From Gammaproteobacteria bacterium (GTDB lineage Bacteria; Pseudomonadota; Gammaproteobacteria; Berkiellales; Berkiellaceae), in NCBI GenBank assembly GCA_016191245.1, contig JACPOY010000013.1, positions 62,001-126,000 of the forward strand: 64,000 nt of DNA. Reading direction: 5' to 3'. The notes below the pieces were generated by a model. The model was given only the letters and a program-made list of their open reading frames with translations. It did no database searches and had not been told where the DNA came from. Every line of letters begins with the position of its first letter. Position 1 is the stretch's first letter. A program made the translations under genes and the position numbers. Positions 1 through 8,649 of this stretch are shown here, piece after piece.

Positions 1-14
1 AAGCTAGGCAGAAA

Positions 15-755
15 TCAAGTTGTTGTTTCAGGTAATGAATCGACTAAATTCTGAACTCTATCATCCGATAAATGTTGCCACTTCCCTTTCTTTAAATCAC
101 GTGGCAATGAAATATTACCGTATTTAATTCGAATCAATCGACTGACAGTACAACCTTGGGAAGCAAACAGTTCTCGTACTTCGCGATATTTTCCCTGAGA
201 AAGGGTAACAGTAAACCATTGATTGGCACCATCACTGGAAGCGCGTTGGCTAATATCTTTAAATCGACTTAATCCTGTCGAAAGTTCGACACCTTTTCGC
301 ATATTGTACAACATACCATCGGTTACCTCGCCTATAACACGAACAAGATATTGACGATTCACTTGAAAACTAGGATGCATTAAGCGATGCGCAAGATCAC
401 CAGCATTGGTAAATAATAGTAATCCGGAGGTGTTTACATCAAGACGCCCCACCATCACCCATCTGCCCTCAGATAGAGGCGGCAAATTATCAAATACACT
501 TTTCTTGCCATCAATGGAACTGCGTGAGCAAATTTCATCTTCGGGTTTATTGTAAATAAGCACTTGAGTTTTTGCCGGTTCATCTTCAAGTTGAACGGCT
601 TTACCATTGACTTGAATTTTGTCTGATGAGGAAACTTGCTGTCCTACATGTGCCGGTTTCCCGTTAACATGTATTCTCCCTTCTTTTATCCAACTTTCAA
701 TGGTACGACGCGATCCTAGCCCCGTATTGGCAAGTAACTTATGTAGTCGCGTCAC
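15..755 (-). CDS. rluB: 23S rRNA pseudouridine synthase, RluB-type
   Basis: Converts a uridine in helix 89/90 of 23S rRNA (U2605 in E. coli) to pseudouridine in the cytoplasm. An N-terminal S4 RNA-binding domain (about residues 1-60, LHKLLANTGLGSRRTIESWI) precedes the RsuA/RluB catalytic domain with the motif GRLDVNTSGLLLFTN, which carries the catalytic Asp. About 246 residues is short for RluB because the usual basic C-terminal tail is missing. I place the start at GTG 755-753, since GGAGG lies six bases upstream (766-762); an upstream GTG at 770 is in frame but lacks a ribosome site. It overlaps the end of scpB, so the two are co-translated. RluE/RsuA-type specificity is possible, but the scpAB neighbourhood is typical of rluB. 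Confidence 0.93.
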   Translation of the reverse strand: MTRLHKLLANTGLGSRRTIESWIKEGRIHVNGKPAHVGQQVSSSDKIQVNGKAVQLEDEPAKTQVLIYNKPEDEICSRSSIDGKKSVFDNLPPLSEGRWVMVGRLDVNTSGLLLFTNAGDLAHRLMHPSFQVNRQYLVRVIGEVTDGMLYNMRKGVELSTGLSRFKDISQRASSDGANQWFTVTLSQGKYREVRELFASQGCTVSRLIRIKYGNISLPRDLKKGKWQHLSDDRVQNLVDSLPETTT

Positions 756-1668
756 TCTCTTCCTCCGCACTTTCTTCTATTGTTTCTATATCTATAAAAT
801 CTTCATCTTCTTCAAGATCTTCATCTTCTTCAAGTTCTTCGTCTTCTTCAAGTTCTTCGTCTTCTTCAAGTTCTTCGTCTTCTTCAAGTTCTTCGTCTTC
901 TTCGAATTCTTCGTCTTCTTCGTCTTCTTCAATTCCTTGAAGATCTTCATCATCTTCTTCGGTTTTTTCGAACTCTTCGACAATTTCTTCTATTTCTTCT
1001 TCAGTGATCTCATTATCTGCATCAGGTTCGTCTTCACCATTCGATGCACTTGCTTGAACGTTAAGTTCGGCTTGCTCATCTTGATTAGCTTCTATATCAA
1101 GCTCTAATTGCCCTTCAAGTTCAGTAGGCAATTCATTAAAATTTTGCAACTCAGCCAAAGGGGGGAGATCTTCAAGACTTTTTAAACCGAAATGATCTAA
1201 AAAAGATTTCGTTGTTGCATATAAGCCTGGCTTACCAGGAACGTCTTTGTAACCAACCACTCTGATCCATCCTTGTTCATCTAAGGTCTTAATAATATTC
1301 GTACTCACCACAACACCACGAATATCTTCAATTTCTCCGCGCGTAATTGGTTGTCTATAAGCAATTAATGCCAATGTTTCTAATAATGCTCTAGAATAGC
1401 GTGCTGGCTTTTCTTCGACGCTCTTTGCAATATAAGGCAAGACAAATTGAGCAACTTGAAAACGAAAACCTGTTGCAACTTCAACCAATTCTATACCTTT
1501 ATCTTGATAGAGGATCTTCAGCTGTGATAATGCTTTTTTGATATCTTGTATTTTAGGTTTAGCTTCATCAATAAAGAGCTTTGATATCGCCTCAGCGCTA
1601 AGTGGCTCAGAAGCTGCAAATAGCACACCTTCAATTACTGGGATCAATTCTTCAACATTTTTTGCCAT
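739..1668 (-). CDS. scpB: Segregation and condensation protein ScpB with a long acidic tail
   Basis: Subunit of the Smc-ScpAB condensin, which organises and segregates the chromosome. Residues about 1-165 form the paired winged-helix ScpB domain (for example RALLETLALIAYRQPITRGEI, here spanning roughly residues 93-113). The remaining ~140 residues are an unusually long acidic, probably disordered tail of Glu/Asp, built partly from a tandem LEEDEE repeat. Most ScpB proteins are about 180-220 residues, so this one is extended to 309. AGAAGGG six bases before the ATG supports the start. It lies 47 bp after scpA and overlaps rluB, giving the order trpS-scpA-scpB-rluB. Confidence 0.94.
   Translation of the reverse strand: MAKNVEELIPVIEGVLFAASEPLSAEAISKLFIDEAKPKIQDIKKALSQLKILYQDKGIELVEVATGFRFQVAQFVLPYIAKSVEEKPARYSRALLETLALIAYRQPITRGEIEDIRGVVVSTNIIKTLDEQGWIRVVGYKDVPGKPGLYATTKSFLDHFGLKSLEDLPPLAELQNFNELPTELEGQLELDIEANQDEQAELNVQASASNGEDEPDADNEITEEEIEEIVEEFEKTEEDDEDLQGIEEDEEDEEFEEDEELEEDEELEEDEELEEDEELEEDEDLEEDEDFIDIETIEESAEEESDATT
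831..902 (-). repeat. Four perfect 18-bp tandem repeats inside scpB
   Basis: The unit CAAGTTCTTCGTCTTCTT (plus strand) occurs four times without change at 831-848, 849-866, 867-884 and 885-902. One diverged copy lies on each side (813-830 and 903-920). Each unit adds six residues (LEEDEE) to the acidic tail of ScpB and keeps the frame, so changes in copy number would alter tail length without disrupting the protein or rluB downstream. Confidence 0.95.
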
Positions 1669-1715
1669 AACATACCCTTCTCATTTGAAGTTTAGGCGTG
1701 GTTGCCTTCGAGCGC

Positions 1716-2651
1716 TCAATATTCATCGACTGCAACTAACAATTCTGTTGGTATTTCTTCATCTTTAGTAAATCTATCATTGGTTGCTTGACCATCATAA
1801 ACGACGTTGCATTGTGTGATATGTATCGGTCCATATTGCTCAGTTTGCACAATGTCAATCAATCCAATTTTCAATAATTCTAAAATAGCTAAAAAACTTA
1901 CCACTACACCAAGACGTCCTTCAGAGAGATCAAAACAATCATGAAACTCGATAAATTTTTTCGTATTAACCATATCTAATACGTGACTCATCCTTTCTCG
2001 AACAGACAACGCCTCTTTATGTACTTTATGCGTAGCCATGAGTTCTGAGCGTTTAAGAATATCTAAAAAAGCACTCAAAAGTTCTGATAATTCAACTTGA
2101 ATTTTGTATTGTGGTTGCTCCAAATTAGGAACAAATACTTGATGAGTAATAATTTCCCGCCCCAATCTAGGGAGCAGCTCCAATTCTTCGGCAGCACGTT
2201 TGATTCTTTCATATTCTTGCAAACGTCTGACTAACTCTGCACGAGGATCTTCTTCCTCAGCTTGTGTTTCTGAACGTGGCAATAACATTCTTGATTTAAT
2301 TTCAGCTAACATAGCTGCCATGACTAAATAATCTGCAGCTAATTCGAGCCTCAAATCTTTCATTAGATCGACATATTCCATGTATTGATGCGTAATCTGG
2401 GCAATAGGAATATTCAAAATATCAACATTACTCTTTCTGATGAGATAAAGTAAAAGATCTAATGGTCCTTCAAATGCATCTAAAAATACTTCCAAAGCAT
2501 CAGGAGGAATATAAAGATCATCTGGAAGCTGCGTAACAGCAATCCCATTAACCATCGCTAATACGGAGGGATGAAGCTCCGGACCTGCTTCTTGAGCTTC
2601 AACAGTATCTTGTGGATGAATATCATCTGTGAGAGGGGTATTATCTGTCAC
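1716..2651 (-). CDS. scpA: Segregation and condensation protein ScpA
   Basis: Kleisin subunit that bridges Smc heads and binds ScpB in the chromosome-segregating condensin complex. The family signature is clear from about residue 45: FEGPLDLLLYLIRKSNVDIL, then DYLVMAAMLAEIKSRMLLP, and a C-terminal winged-helix part containing VVSFLAILELLKIG. The first ~40 residues are an extra acidic extension. The start codon is uncertain: TTG at 2660 or GTG at 2651. I favour GTG at 2651, because GGGG lies about ten bases upstream. The start overlaps the trpS stop (2641-2643), which suggests translational coupling. Confidence 0.93.
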   Translation of the reverse strand: MTDNTPLTDDIHPQDTVEAQEAGPELHPSVLAMVNGIAVTQLPDDLYIPPDALEVFLDAFEGPLDLLLYLIRKSNVDILNIPIAQITHQYMEYVDLMKDLRLELAADYLVMAAMLAEIKSRMLLPRSETQAEEEDPRAELVRRLQEYERIKRAAEELELLPRLGREIITHQVFVPNLEQPQYKIQVELSELLSAFLDILKRSELMATHKVHKEALSVRERMSHVLDMVNTKKFIEFHDCFDLSEGRLGVVVSFLAILELLKIGLIDIVQTEQYGPIHITQCNVVYDGQATNDRFTKDEEIPTELLVAVDEY

Positions 2652-3870
2652 GGTGTACAAGCCCCATCACTTCTCTGACTTCTTCCAATGTTTCTTCTGC
2701 TATATCTCTGGCTGCTTCACAACCTTCTCTTACAATTTCCTTCACTAAGCGCATATTATTTTTATACTCTAATGCACGCTCTTGAATAGGTTTTAAATTT
2801 TCAATGATGGCATCACTGACACACTTTTTACATTCTATACAGCCTATGCCAGCTGTTGTGCAGCCTTTCACCACCCAATCTTGTACATTCTCAGAGGAAT
2901 ACACTTTATGAAATGACCAAACAGGGCATTTTTCGGGGTTGCCAGGATCGTTACGTCTGACACGCGCAGGATCGGTAGGCATGACACGAATTTTCTTGTC
3001 AATATTCTCGGGCTCTTCACGAATAGCAATTGTGTTGCCATAAGACTTCGACATTTTTTGTCCATCTAACCCTGGCATTTTCGAGTGCTGCGTTAATAAT
3101 GGATATGGCTCAGGTAAAATAATCTTTCCGCTACCTTCTAAATAACCATACAATCTTTCTCTATCGCCAAGTGATAAATTACCTTGCGATGAAATCAATG
3201 CCTGTCCTCGCTCTAATGCTTCGACATTACCAGTTTCTTGATATTGCTTTAAAGAATCTAGATAAATTTTGGCGTTCTTTTTACCCATTTTGGTAACAGC
3301 AGCAAGAGCCTTTTCTTCAAAACCTTGTTCTTTTCCATACAAATGGTTAAAACGGCGAGCTACTTCACGTGTTAATTCAAGATGTGATACTTGATCTTCA
3401 CCTACAGGAACAAAACCTGCTTTATAAGCAAGCACATCTGCGCTTTGTAACAATGGATAACCTAGAAAACCATAAGTAGCTAAATCACGACCCTTTAACT
3501 TTTCTTGCTGATCTTTGTATGTGGGCACACGTTCTAGCCAACCCAGCGGTGTGATCATTGAAAACAATAAATGAAGCTCAGCATGCTCAGGCACGCGAGA
3601 TTGAATAAATAGTTTGCAAGAACCAGGATTCAGACCACAAGCAAGCCAGTCAATAAAGGTTTCCCATACATTTGATTCTATGTCGATTGGATCTTCATAG
3701 TGAGTTGTCAGCGCATGCCAATCTGCAACAAAAAAGAAACATTCATACTCGTATTGCAGTTTAATCCAATTTTTGAGCACCCCATGGTAATGCCCTAAAT
3801 GTAAAGGTCCTGTTGGTCGCATGCCAGAAACAACACGCTGATATTCATTTGAAGTGCCAGTCACACTCAC
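2641..3870 (-). CDS. trpS: Tryptophanyl-tRNA synthetase
   Basis: Charges tRNA-Trp with tryptophan. It is a class I synthetase with the HIGH-type motif PLHLGHYHG (about residues 20-28) and the KMSKS loop GQKMSKSYGN (about 270-279). At 409 residues it is longer than the usual ~335-residue enzyme. The extra C-terminal segment contains the cysteines of CTTAGIGCIECKKC, which could bind metal (inference). GTG at 3870 is supported by GGAAAGGG six bases upstream. It is the first gene of the trpS-scpA-scpB-rluB run. Confidence 0.95.
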   Translation of the reverse strand: MSVTGTSNEYQRVVSGMRPTGPLHLGHYHGVLKNWIKLQYEYECFFFVADWHALTTHYEDPIDIESNVWETFIDWLACGLNPGSCKLFIQSRVPEHAELHLLFSMITPLGWLERVPTYKDQQEKLKGRDLATYGFLGYPLLQSADVLAYKAGFVPVGEDQVSHLELTREVARRFNHLYGKEQGFEEKALAAVTKMGKKNAKIYLDSLKQYQETGNVEALERGQALISSQGNLSLGDRERLYGYLEGSGKIILPEPYPLLTQHSKMPGLDGQKMSKSYGNTIAIREEPENIDKKIRVMPTDPARVRRNDPGNPEKCPVWSFHKVYSSENVQDWVVKGCTTAGIGCIECKKCVSDAIIENLKPIQERALEYKNNMRLVKEIVREGCEAARDIAEETLEEVREVMGLVHRDR

Positions 3871-3912
3871 TTTTGACCCTTTCCTTATTTAAATGCTTTC
3901 AACCCTTAGCGA

Positions 3913-3941
3913 ATTGTATGTCATCGAGAGCCTTGGACCAA
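3913..3941 (-). promoter_or_regulatory. Candidate sigma-70 promoter for trpS-scpAB-rluB
   Basis: Reading on the minus strand, TTGGTC (3941-3936) and TACAAT (3918-3913) are separated by 17 bases and lie 43 bases before the trpS start. The -10 box matches five of six consensus bases; the -35 box matches only three. Confidence 0.4.
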
Positions 3942-3994
3942 GAAACACTTTTAGCATTTGTATGTTAATTAACTTTTTGGCGGATAAAATTATT

Positions 3995-4023
3995 TTGACA
4001 CTATCTCACCAAAAAGGTAGTAT
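3995..4023 (+). promoter_or_regulatory. Sigma-70 promoter upstream of a small membrane-protein ORF
   Basis: A perfect -35 box TTGACA (3995-4000), a 17-base spacer, and TAGTAT (4018-4023, four of six). It points toward the short ORF at 4048 and has no other plus-strand gene within 1 kb. Confidence 0.55.
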
Positions 4024-4047
4024 GCCAACTTTTTAACAGTAAATCCA

Positions 4048-4224
4048 ATGATTTTACCTCCTCCAGAAACATCATCAGCCTCAGGCAGCCCAGAAGCTGT
4101 CGTTGCAATTTTGACTCTGATAGTTATTGGCGCCATTGTTTATGGCTTAGGAAAAATAAAGTTTATCAACTTAAAGTGGCTTTATCGATTCGTATGTAAA
4201 GCTGACTACCCGAAAAACGATTGA
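4048..4224 (+). CDS. Predicted small membrane protein, 58 residues
   Basis: No family recognised. The ORF begins with ATG 25 bases after the promoter at 3995-4023 and ends in TGA. It encodes a Pro/Ser-rich start (MILPPPETSSASGSPE), one strongly hydrophobic helix (about residues 17-35, AVVAILTLIVIGAIVYGLG), and a basic tail. That order is typical of a single-pass small inner-membrane protein. No clear ribosome site precedes it, and it could instead be part of an untranslated RNA. The reading frame does not overlap another gene. Confidence 0.5.
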   Translation: MILPPPETSSASGSPEAVVAILTLIVIGAIVYGLGKIKFINLKWLYRFVCKADYPKND

Positions 4225-4229
4225 ACTGA

Positions 4230-4850
4230 TTACTCGAATGGTGATATATCCCCTAAGCCAGCCCGAATAACTATTGGCTTGCTACCCAATAAATCAACGA
4301 CTGTACTAGGGTTATCATTACTTGTCCCGCCATCAAGAATAAGATCGACTTCACCTTTGGTTTTGTGAGCAATTTCTGTAGGACAACTAATAGGCTCTTC
4401 ATCATCAGCCAGCCATAGCGTAGTACTTAAAATGGGTGTCCCAAGCGCCTGCAATAATGCGCTAACAATAGGATATTCAGGAATACGGATCCCGACTTCT
4501 TTGCGTTTTAAACCTTGAGCTGGTTTGGGTACTTTTTTAGTCGCTGGCACGATAAAAGTATAGGGACCGGGTGTAAATTCTTTAAAAATTCGAAATATTT
4601 GATCATTAAGCAAACAATATTGTGAAGCCTCTGAAATTGAATGACAAAGGAGTGTAAAAGGATGCTTCACTCCCACTCCTCGCAAACGACGTAGTTTTTC
4701 AACCGCATCTCGATTACTTAATAAGCAACCCAACGCATATCCAGAGTCAGTAGGATAAGCAAGTAACTCCCCAGAAAGCAAGGCTTCTGCAGCTTGTTTG
4801 ATTAATCGGGGCTGCGGGTTATCAGGATGCATGGTAAAATACCTGGTCAT
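4230..4850 (-). CDS. YciO/YrdC (Sua5 family) protein
   Basis: Belongs to the Sua5/YrdC/YciO family, whose best known members make threonylcarbamoyl-AMP for the t6A tRNA modification. The start MTRYFTMHPDNPQPRLI and the segment AYPTDSGYALGCLL are typical of the YciO branch, whose own role is not settled. About 206 residues from the ATG at 4850; an in-frame start further upstream would add 15 residues that the family lacks. It is transcribed alone and converges on the small ORF ending at 4224. Confidence 0.88.
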   Translation of the reverse strand: MTRYFTMHPDNPQPRLIKQAAEALLSGELLAYPTDSGYALGCLLSNRDAVEKLRRLRGVGVKHPFTLLCHSISEASQYCLLNDQIFRIFKEFTPGPYTFIVPATKKVPKPAQGLKRKEVGIRIPEYPIVSALLQALGTPILSTTLWLADDEEPISCPTEIAHKTKGEVDLILDGGTSNDNPSTVVDLLGSKPIVIRAGLGDISPFE

Positions 4851-4900
4851 ATCACTCTCAATTTTTATAAATTCATACAATAAGTGTAGACTCAAAGCGA

Positions 4901-4993
4901 TTTATTTTTAGGTGAGGCGCTGAGCATCGAGCAACCGGAGTTTACGTATTAGTAAATGAGGATTGCGAGAGTGCAAAAGCAACAAAACCTAAA
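4901..4993. repeat. Dispersed intergenic repeat, copy 1
   Basis: Shares the stretches GAGCAACCGGA and TGAGGATTGCGAGA, in the same order and spacing, with the reverse complement of 51441-51538. Between them lies a small inverted arm (TTTACGTATTAGTAAA). It occupies most of the 133-bp gap before yciB and does not encode anything. Confidence 0.7.
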
Positions 4994-5028
4994 CCTCAAT
5001 CGCGAAGAGTATAGACAATGAGGAAACT

Positions 5029-5577
5029 ATGAAACTATTTTACGACTTATTACCCATCATTGTCTTTTTTATCGCTTACAAGCTCTACAATATTTATGTC
5101 GCCACAGCAGTTGCCATTGTCGCTGCCACCACCCACATCGTATTCACCATGATACGTGGAAAAAAACCAGATATGATGCAATGGATTACATTAGCCATGA
5201 TTATTATCCTTGGAGGAGCCACTTTACTCTTTCGCAATGAATTATTCATCAAATGGAAACCCACTGTCGTTTATTGGGTATTAGGCTGTGTTTTTGCAGC
5301 AACCCAGTTTACTTCTAAAACACTTGTGCAAAAGATGCTTGAAAAATCCTTAAGCTTGCCTCACAAAGCCTGGTTAAAATTAAATATTAGCTGGATTAGC
5401 TTTTTCTTTGGTATGGGGATCTTAAATTTAATTGTGGTTTATTCATTTGATACCGATACTTGGGTTAATTTCAAGCTTTTTGGCACACTCGGACTCACTG
5501 TTATTTTTGTTTTACTCCAAGGTATGCTGATTTCACGATATATGCCAGAAGATAAACAACAAGAAAAAAAAACATAA
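5029..5577 (+). CDS. yciB: Inner-membrane septation protein YciB (IspZ)
   Basis: A 182-residue polytopic membrane protein with about five or six hydrophobic segments. The opening MKLFYDLLPIIVFFIAYKLY is the hallmark of the YciB/intracellular septation protein A family, which acts in cell-envelope integrity and division through contacts with elongation and division proteins. AGGA four bases upstream supports the start. It lies 6 bp before bolA, so the two probably share a transcript. Confidence 0.94.
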   Translation: MKLFYDLLPIIVFFIAYKLYNIYVATAVAIVAATTHIVFTMIRGKKPDMMQWITLAMIIILGGATLLFRNELFIKWKPTVVYWVLGCVFAATQFTSKTLVQKMLEKSLSLPHKAWLKLNISWISFFFGMGILNLIVVYSFDTDTWVNFKLFGTLGLTVIFVLLQGMLISRYMPEDKQQEKKT

Positions 5578-5583
5578 AATAAC

Positions 5584-5850
5584 ATGCTCACACCATTAGA
5601 ACGAAAAGAATTAATAGAAAAACGATTAGCTGCAGCCTTTTCACCGTCTCTGATGACTGTTATTGATGAAAGTCATCAGCATGTAGGACACGAAGGAGCT
5701 AAAGCTGGCGGTAATCATTTTGCGCTTACTATCGTAAGCGCAGCATTTGCTGGTTTGCCCTTGTTAAAAAGGCATCAACTGATATACGAACAATTAAAAG
5801 ATTTAATTCCGCATGAGATCCATGCGATTAAAATAAATGCCTCAACGTAA
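5584..5850 (+). CDS. bolA: BolA-family protein
   Basis: An 88-residue protein with the BolA fold: an N-terminal helix ([14 protein letters not shown]), then the conserved [23 protein letters not shown] region (about residues 28-50; the last ~20 are [20 protein letters not shown]), and [13 protein letters not shown]. BolA proteins pair with monothiol glutaredoxins in iron-sulfur cluster handling and affect envelope genes. The His residues suited to cluster ligation are present. Its final bases overlap the convergent acetoacetate decarboxylase gene by 9 bp. Confidence 0.93.
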   Translation: MLTPLERKELIEKRLAAAFSPSLMTVIDESHQHVGHEGAKAGGNHFALTIVSAAFAGLPLLKRHQLIYEQLKDLIPHEIHAIKINAST

Positions 5851-6579
5851 ATAATCATAAACAACTTTACCGTAAGGTAATGTGAGATCGGTTAAAATAT
5901 GTGCGCCACTAATAACTTTACAAACAGGCAATGTAGCAACTGGCGCCATCGCATGTGACATCAGCTCTAAAGCCGCAGGCCCTTGCCAAGCACCTTTGAC
6001 TGTCACATCACTTAAATAATATTCAACTAATTCACATACGCGCGCTGTACCATCGACATGCGGAATAATTTTAAGTAAGTAATTCGGAATCATTAAAGAT
6101 TGCAATACTTGCTTGAGATCAAGAGGCTCATATTTATACCCCATTGTTGCAAGAGCAATTTGAGTATTTTCATACTTAAGTTTACCAATAAGTGTTTCTG
6201 AAGTGACACAGAGACTTGGATTGGCCAATTTCTTTGGAAACCCCCAGATTTCTCTGCCTGCTGCAATTGGGGCTTCATCATCTAGAAACATCGAATGAAC
6301 ATACGCGCCTTTTTTACCTTGATAAGTAACAGGGATCACTTGTCCTGACTCGGTGTAATCACCAAAACCGGTGGAATCTGGCATCCGGATAAATTCAAAT
6401 TTTACAATGGGATCGGTGACTTCTAATGGTTCTGGTACGACAGCTTTTAAAGCCTCCATATCCGTTTCATAAGTAATAACAAAAAATTCACGATTAATAA
6501 ATCGATACGGTCCTTTTGGGTAAGCCGGACGTGTGAATGGCATTGAGAATGCATTTTCAATAATATCTTCTTTTTTCAT
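5842..6579 (-). CDS. adc: Acetoacetate decarboxylase
   Basis: Decarboxylates acetoacetate to acetone and CO2. It is 245 residues, matching the family length. The active-site region is intact: [13 protein letters not shown] contains the lysine pair of which one forms the Schiff base, with the conserved E/R residues before it. GAGGT six bases before the ATG supports the start. It follows the patatin and 3-hydroxybutyrate dehydrogenase genes with a 12-bp gap. This suggests an operon that makes and then removes acetoacetate, which is inferred from position. Confidence 0.93.
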   Translation of the reverse strand: MKKEDIIENAFSMPFTRPAYPKGPYRFINREFFVITYETDMEALKAVVPEPLEVTDPIVKFEFIRMPDSTGFGDYTESGQVIPVTYQGKKGAYVHSMFLDDEAPIAAGREIWGFPKKLANPSLCVTSETLIGKLKYENTQIALATMGYKYEPLDLKQVLQSLMIPNYLLKIIPHVDGTARVCELVEYYLSDVTVKGAWQGPAALELMSHAMAPVATLPVCKVISGAHILTDLTLPYGKVVYDYLR

Positions 6580-6591
6580 GGAAATACCTCT

Positions 6592-7689
6592 TTAAAATTC
6601 ATGTAATACAATGCCAGCATCATCTGCTATCAATTCCAACCATGTTGGTGTTATTAACGCTGCCGCAACATCTTCAATGCCTGCTTGATAATGTTCTTGC
6701 AAAGACTTATTTGAGAATTCAAAATCAGTTGAGCACAAATCATAAGGCTTATCTTTGTATTGAAATCGAATGATATTGAGTGCACTAGGATGTGCAAATT
6801 GACACAATTCATCTAATTCTTTACTTCTATGCTCTGGCTTATGCATTTCACAAACTTTATGAATTTTATGCTGCAAACGATGAATTTCACAAAAAGCATG
6901 TAATACTTGATGATATCGGCTTGCATATTGAATATCTTTTCTGCGCTTCATGACATCCAACATCGTTAGTGGCAAATTTTCTTCATTAGGAAATAAATTG
7001 ACCATAAAACACATAATTTTTTGCGGAATTTTTTCATTTAATACTAATTGAAAAGGCGTGTTTGAACTCACCCCACCATCCCAATAATGTTTATCGTCTA
7101 TTTTAATTGCCGGAAATCCTGGGGGTAAGGCCCCACTTGCCATCACATGAGAAGCGTCTATCGTCTGACGAGTGTTATCAAAATAAACCATTTGACCATC
7201 TTCAATGCAGACGGCACACAAACTCAATCTCGTTGTTTGCTGATTAATAATGTCAAAATCAATCACGCTTTCAAGCGTGAGACGTAATTGTGCAGTATCA
7301 TAAAAACCAATTTTGTCGGGTGTTCTTTCAAATTGTTGGAATGCATTCATGATGTTTGGCGTGAAAAATCCTGGCTGGCCAAAGCACATTGTCCAATATG
7401 AAGACCAAAAATTTTGTAATTTACGAATATGAGTATAGGGTAACGTCGGAAAAGAAATGGCTGGCGTCTCAATCATTTTCCAAAATTCTTTTAATTTATT
7501 GATTCTATCTTCAGGCTTATTACCTGCAATAATGGCTGCATTAATTGCGCCAATAGACGTTCCAATGATCCAATCCGGTTTGCAACCACGGTTTGATAAT
7601 CCTTCAATGACACCAACTTGATAAGAACCAAGCGCACCGCCTCCTTGCAGAACAAAAACGCTCATATCATAATCATGTGACAGTGACAT
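6592..7689 (-). CDS. Patatin-like phospholipase (PatD-type)
   Basis: Predicted lipid acyl hydrolase. It has the oxyanion loop GGGALGSYQVG, the nucleophile elbow GTSIGA (Ser), and the dyad Asp in DGGVSSNTP, so both catalytic residues are present. The C-terminal ~150 residues match the extension (DUF3734 type) found in this branch. I choose ATG 7689, with AGGA six bases upstream; a longer frame from 7713 would overlap bdhA. In Legionella pneumophila a bdhA-patD operon of the same order is known to affect virulence and lipid use; function here is inferred from that. Confidence 0.88.
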   Translation of the reverse strand: MSLSHDYDMSVFVLQGGGALGSYQVGVIEGLSNRGCKPDWIIGTSIGAINAAIIAGNKPEDRINKLKEFWKMIETPAISFPTLPYTHIRKLQNFWSSYWTMCFGQPGFFTPNIMNAFQQFERTPDKIGFYDTAQLRLTLESVIDFDIINQQTTRLSLCAVCIEDGQMVYFDNTRQTIDASHVMASGALPPGFPAIKIDDKHYWDGGVSSNTPFQLVLNEKIPQKIMCFMVNLFPNEENLPLTMLDVMKRRKDIQYASRYHQVLHAFCEIHRLQHKIHKVCEMHKPEHRSKELDELCQFAHPSALNIIRFQYKDKPYDLCSTDFEFSNKSLQEHYQAGIEDVAAALITPTWLELIADDAGIVLHEF

Positions 7690-7697
7690 TTTATATC

Positions 7698-8480
7698 CTA
7701 TTGCATAAACCAACCATGACTGACCAAAATAGACTGACCAGTTAATGCATTTGAATCAAATGAAGCAAACAATAATGCAATATCAGCAACATCTTCAGTT
7801 GTAGTGAACTCACCATCAATTGTATCTTTCAACATGACTTTTTTAACAACATCATCTTCACTGATACCAAGATCCTTGGCTTGCTCTGGAATTTGTTTAT
7901 CAACCAATGGCGTGCGTACAAAACTTGGGCAGATCACATTGGCACGAACATTGTGTTTAATGCCTTCTTTAGCTACGACTTTGCATAAGCCAATTAATCC
8001 ATGTTTGGCCGTAACATAAGGCGCTTTTAAAACGGATGCCTCTTTTGAGTGTACTGAACCCATATAAATAATGCTGCCGCCCTTACCGGATTTATACATA
8101 TATTTAAGACATTCACGAGTTGTTAAAAAGGCACCATCTAAATGGATGGCTAACATTTGCTTCCATTTGGCCAAAGGCAAAGATTCAATTGGAGATATTA
8201 CTTGAATGCCTGCATTACTCACCAAGACATCGACCGTATCATAAGTTGAGATAACCTTTTCTACGCCTTTGATGACTTGATCTTCGTTGGTAACATCCAT
8301 TGCCACCGCCAGTGCATCATGACCATTATTACGCATAGATTTTGCGGTAAGCTCGGCATCTTTGAGATCAAGATCGGCGATGACTACCTTGGCCCCTTCA
8401 GTGGCATATTTTTCAGCAATAGCTTTACCAATACCACTAGCTGCACCTGTTACTATAGCCACTTTGTCTTTTAAAAGCAT
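7698..8480 (-). CDS. bdhA: 3-hydroxybutyrate dehydrogenase
   Basis: NAD-dependent short-chain dehydrogenase that interconverts 3-hydroxybutyrate and acetoacetate, as in turnover of the storage polymer PHB. It shows the cofactor motif TGAASGIG, the NAG motif (VSNAGIQ), and the catalytic Ser and YVTAK (Tyr/Lys). The C-terminal [11 protein letters not shown] tail is characteristic of bdhA. ATG 8480 has GGAG six bases upstream and gives 260 residues. It is the first gene of the bdhA-patD-adc run; its stop lies 8 bp before the patatin start. Confidence 0.93.
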   Translation of the reverse strand: MLLKDKVAIVTGAASGIGKAIAEKYATEGAKVVIADLDLKDAELTAKSMRNNGHDALAVAMDVTNEDQVIKGVEKVISTYDTVDVLVSNAGIQVISPIESLPLAKWKQMLAIHLDGAFLTTRECLKYMYKSGKGGSIIYMGSVHSKEASVLKAPYVTAKHGLIGLCKVVAKEGIKHNVRANVICPSFVRTPLVDKQIPEQAKDLGISEDDVVKKVMLKDTIDGEFTTTEDVADIALLFASFDSNALTGQSILVSHGWFMQ

Positions 8481-8613
8481 AATCCACTCCAATTTTGTCC
8501 AGCAAACTCATATTCGGTTCTTCGGATTAATATCGGTTTAAGAAGGATAATGCTTAAGAAATCGCGAAAGGGAAGAGAGGAGGATTTTCATCTATCTGCA
8601 AAGTATTTGAAAT

Positions 8614-8639
8614 TTACCCCCTTCAAGTGAAGGGGGTAA
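8614..8639. terminator. Perfect 12-bp palindrome after sucD
   Basis: TTACCCCCTTCA is followed two bases later by its exact reverse complement TGAAGGGGGTAA. It lies 10 bp past the sucD stop and is the only strong structure between the suc genes and bdhA. No T-run follows on the minus strand, so it may act as an mRNA-stabilising hairpin or as a terminator needing help. Confidence 0.55.
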
Positions 8640-8649
8640 TAACGAACTA

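Noticed and set aside
619..1107. Phe-rich plus-strand ORF
   Set aside because: It is the antisense of the acidic tandem repeat in scpB; the Phe runs arise from complementary Glu codons.
1669..1715. Possible third copy of the dispersed repeat
   Set aside because: Only a short stretch (GTTGCCTTCGAGC) resembles the family; too weak to call.
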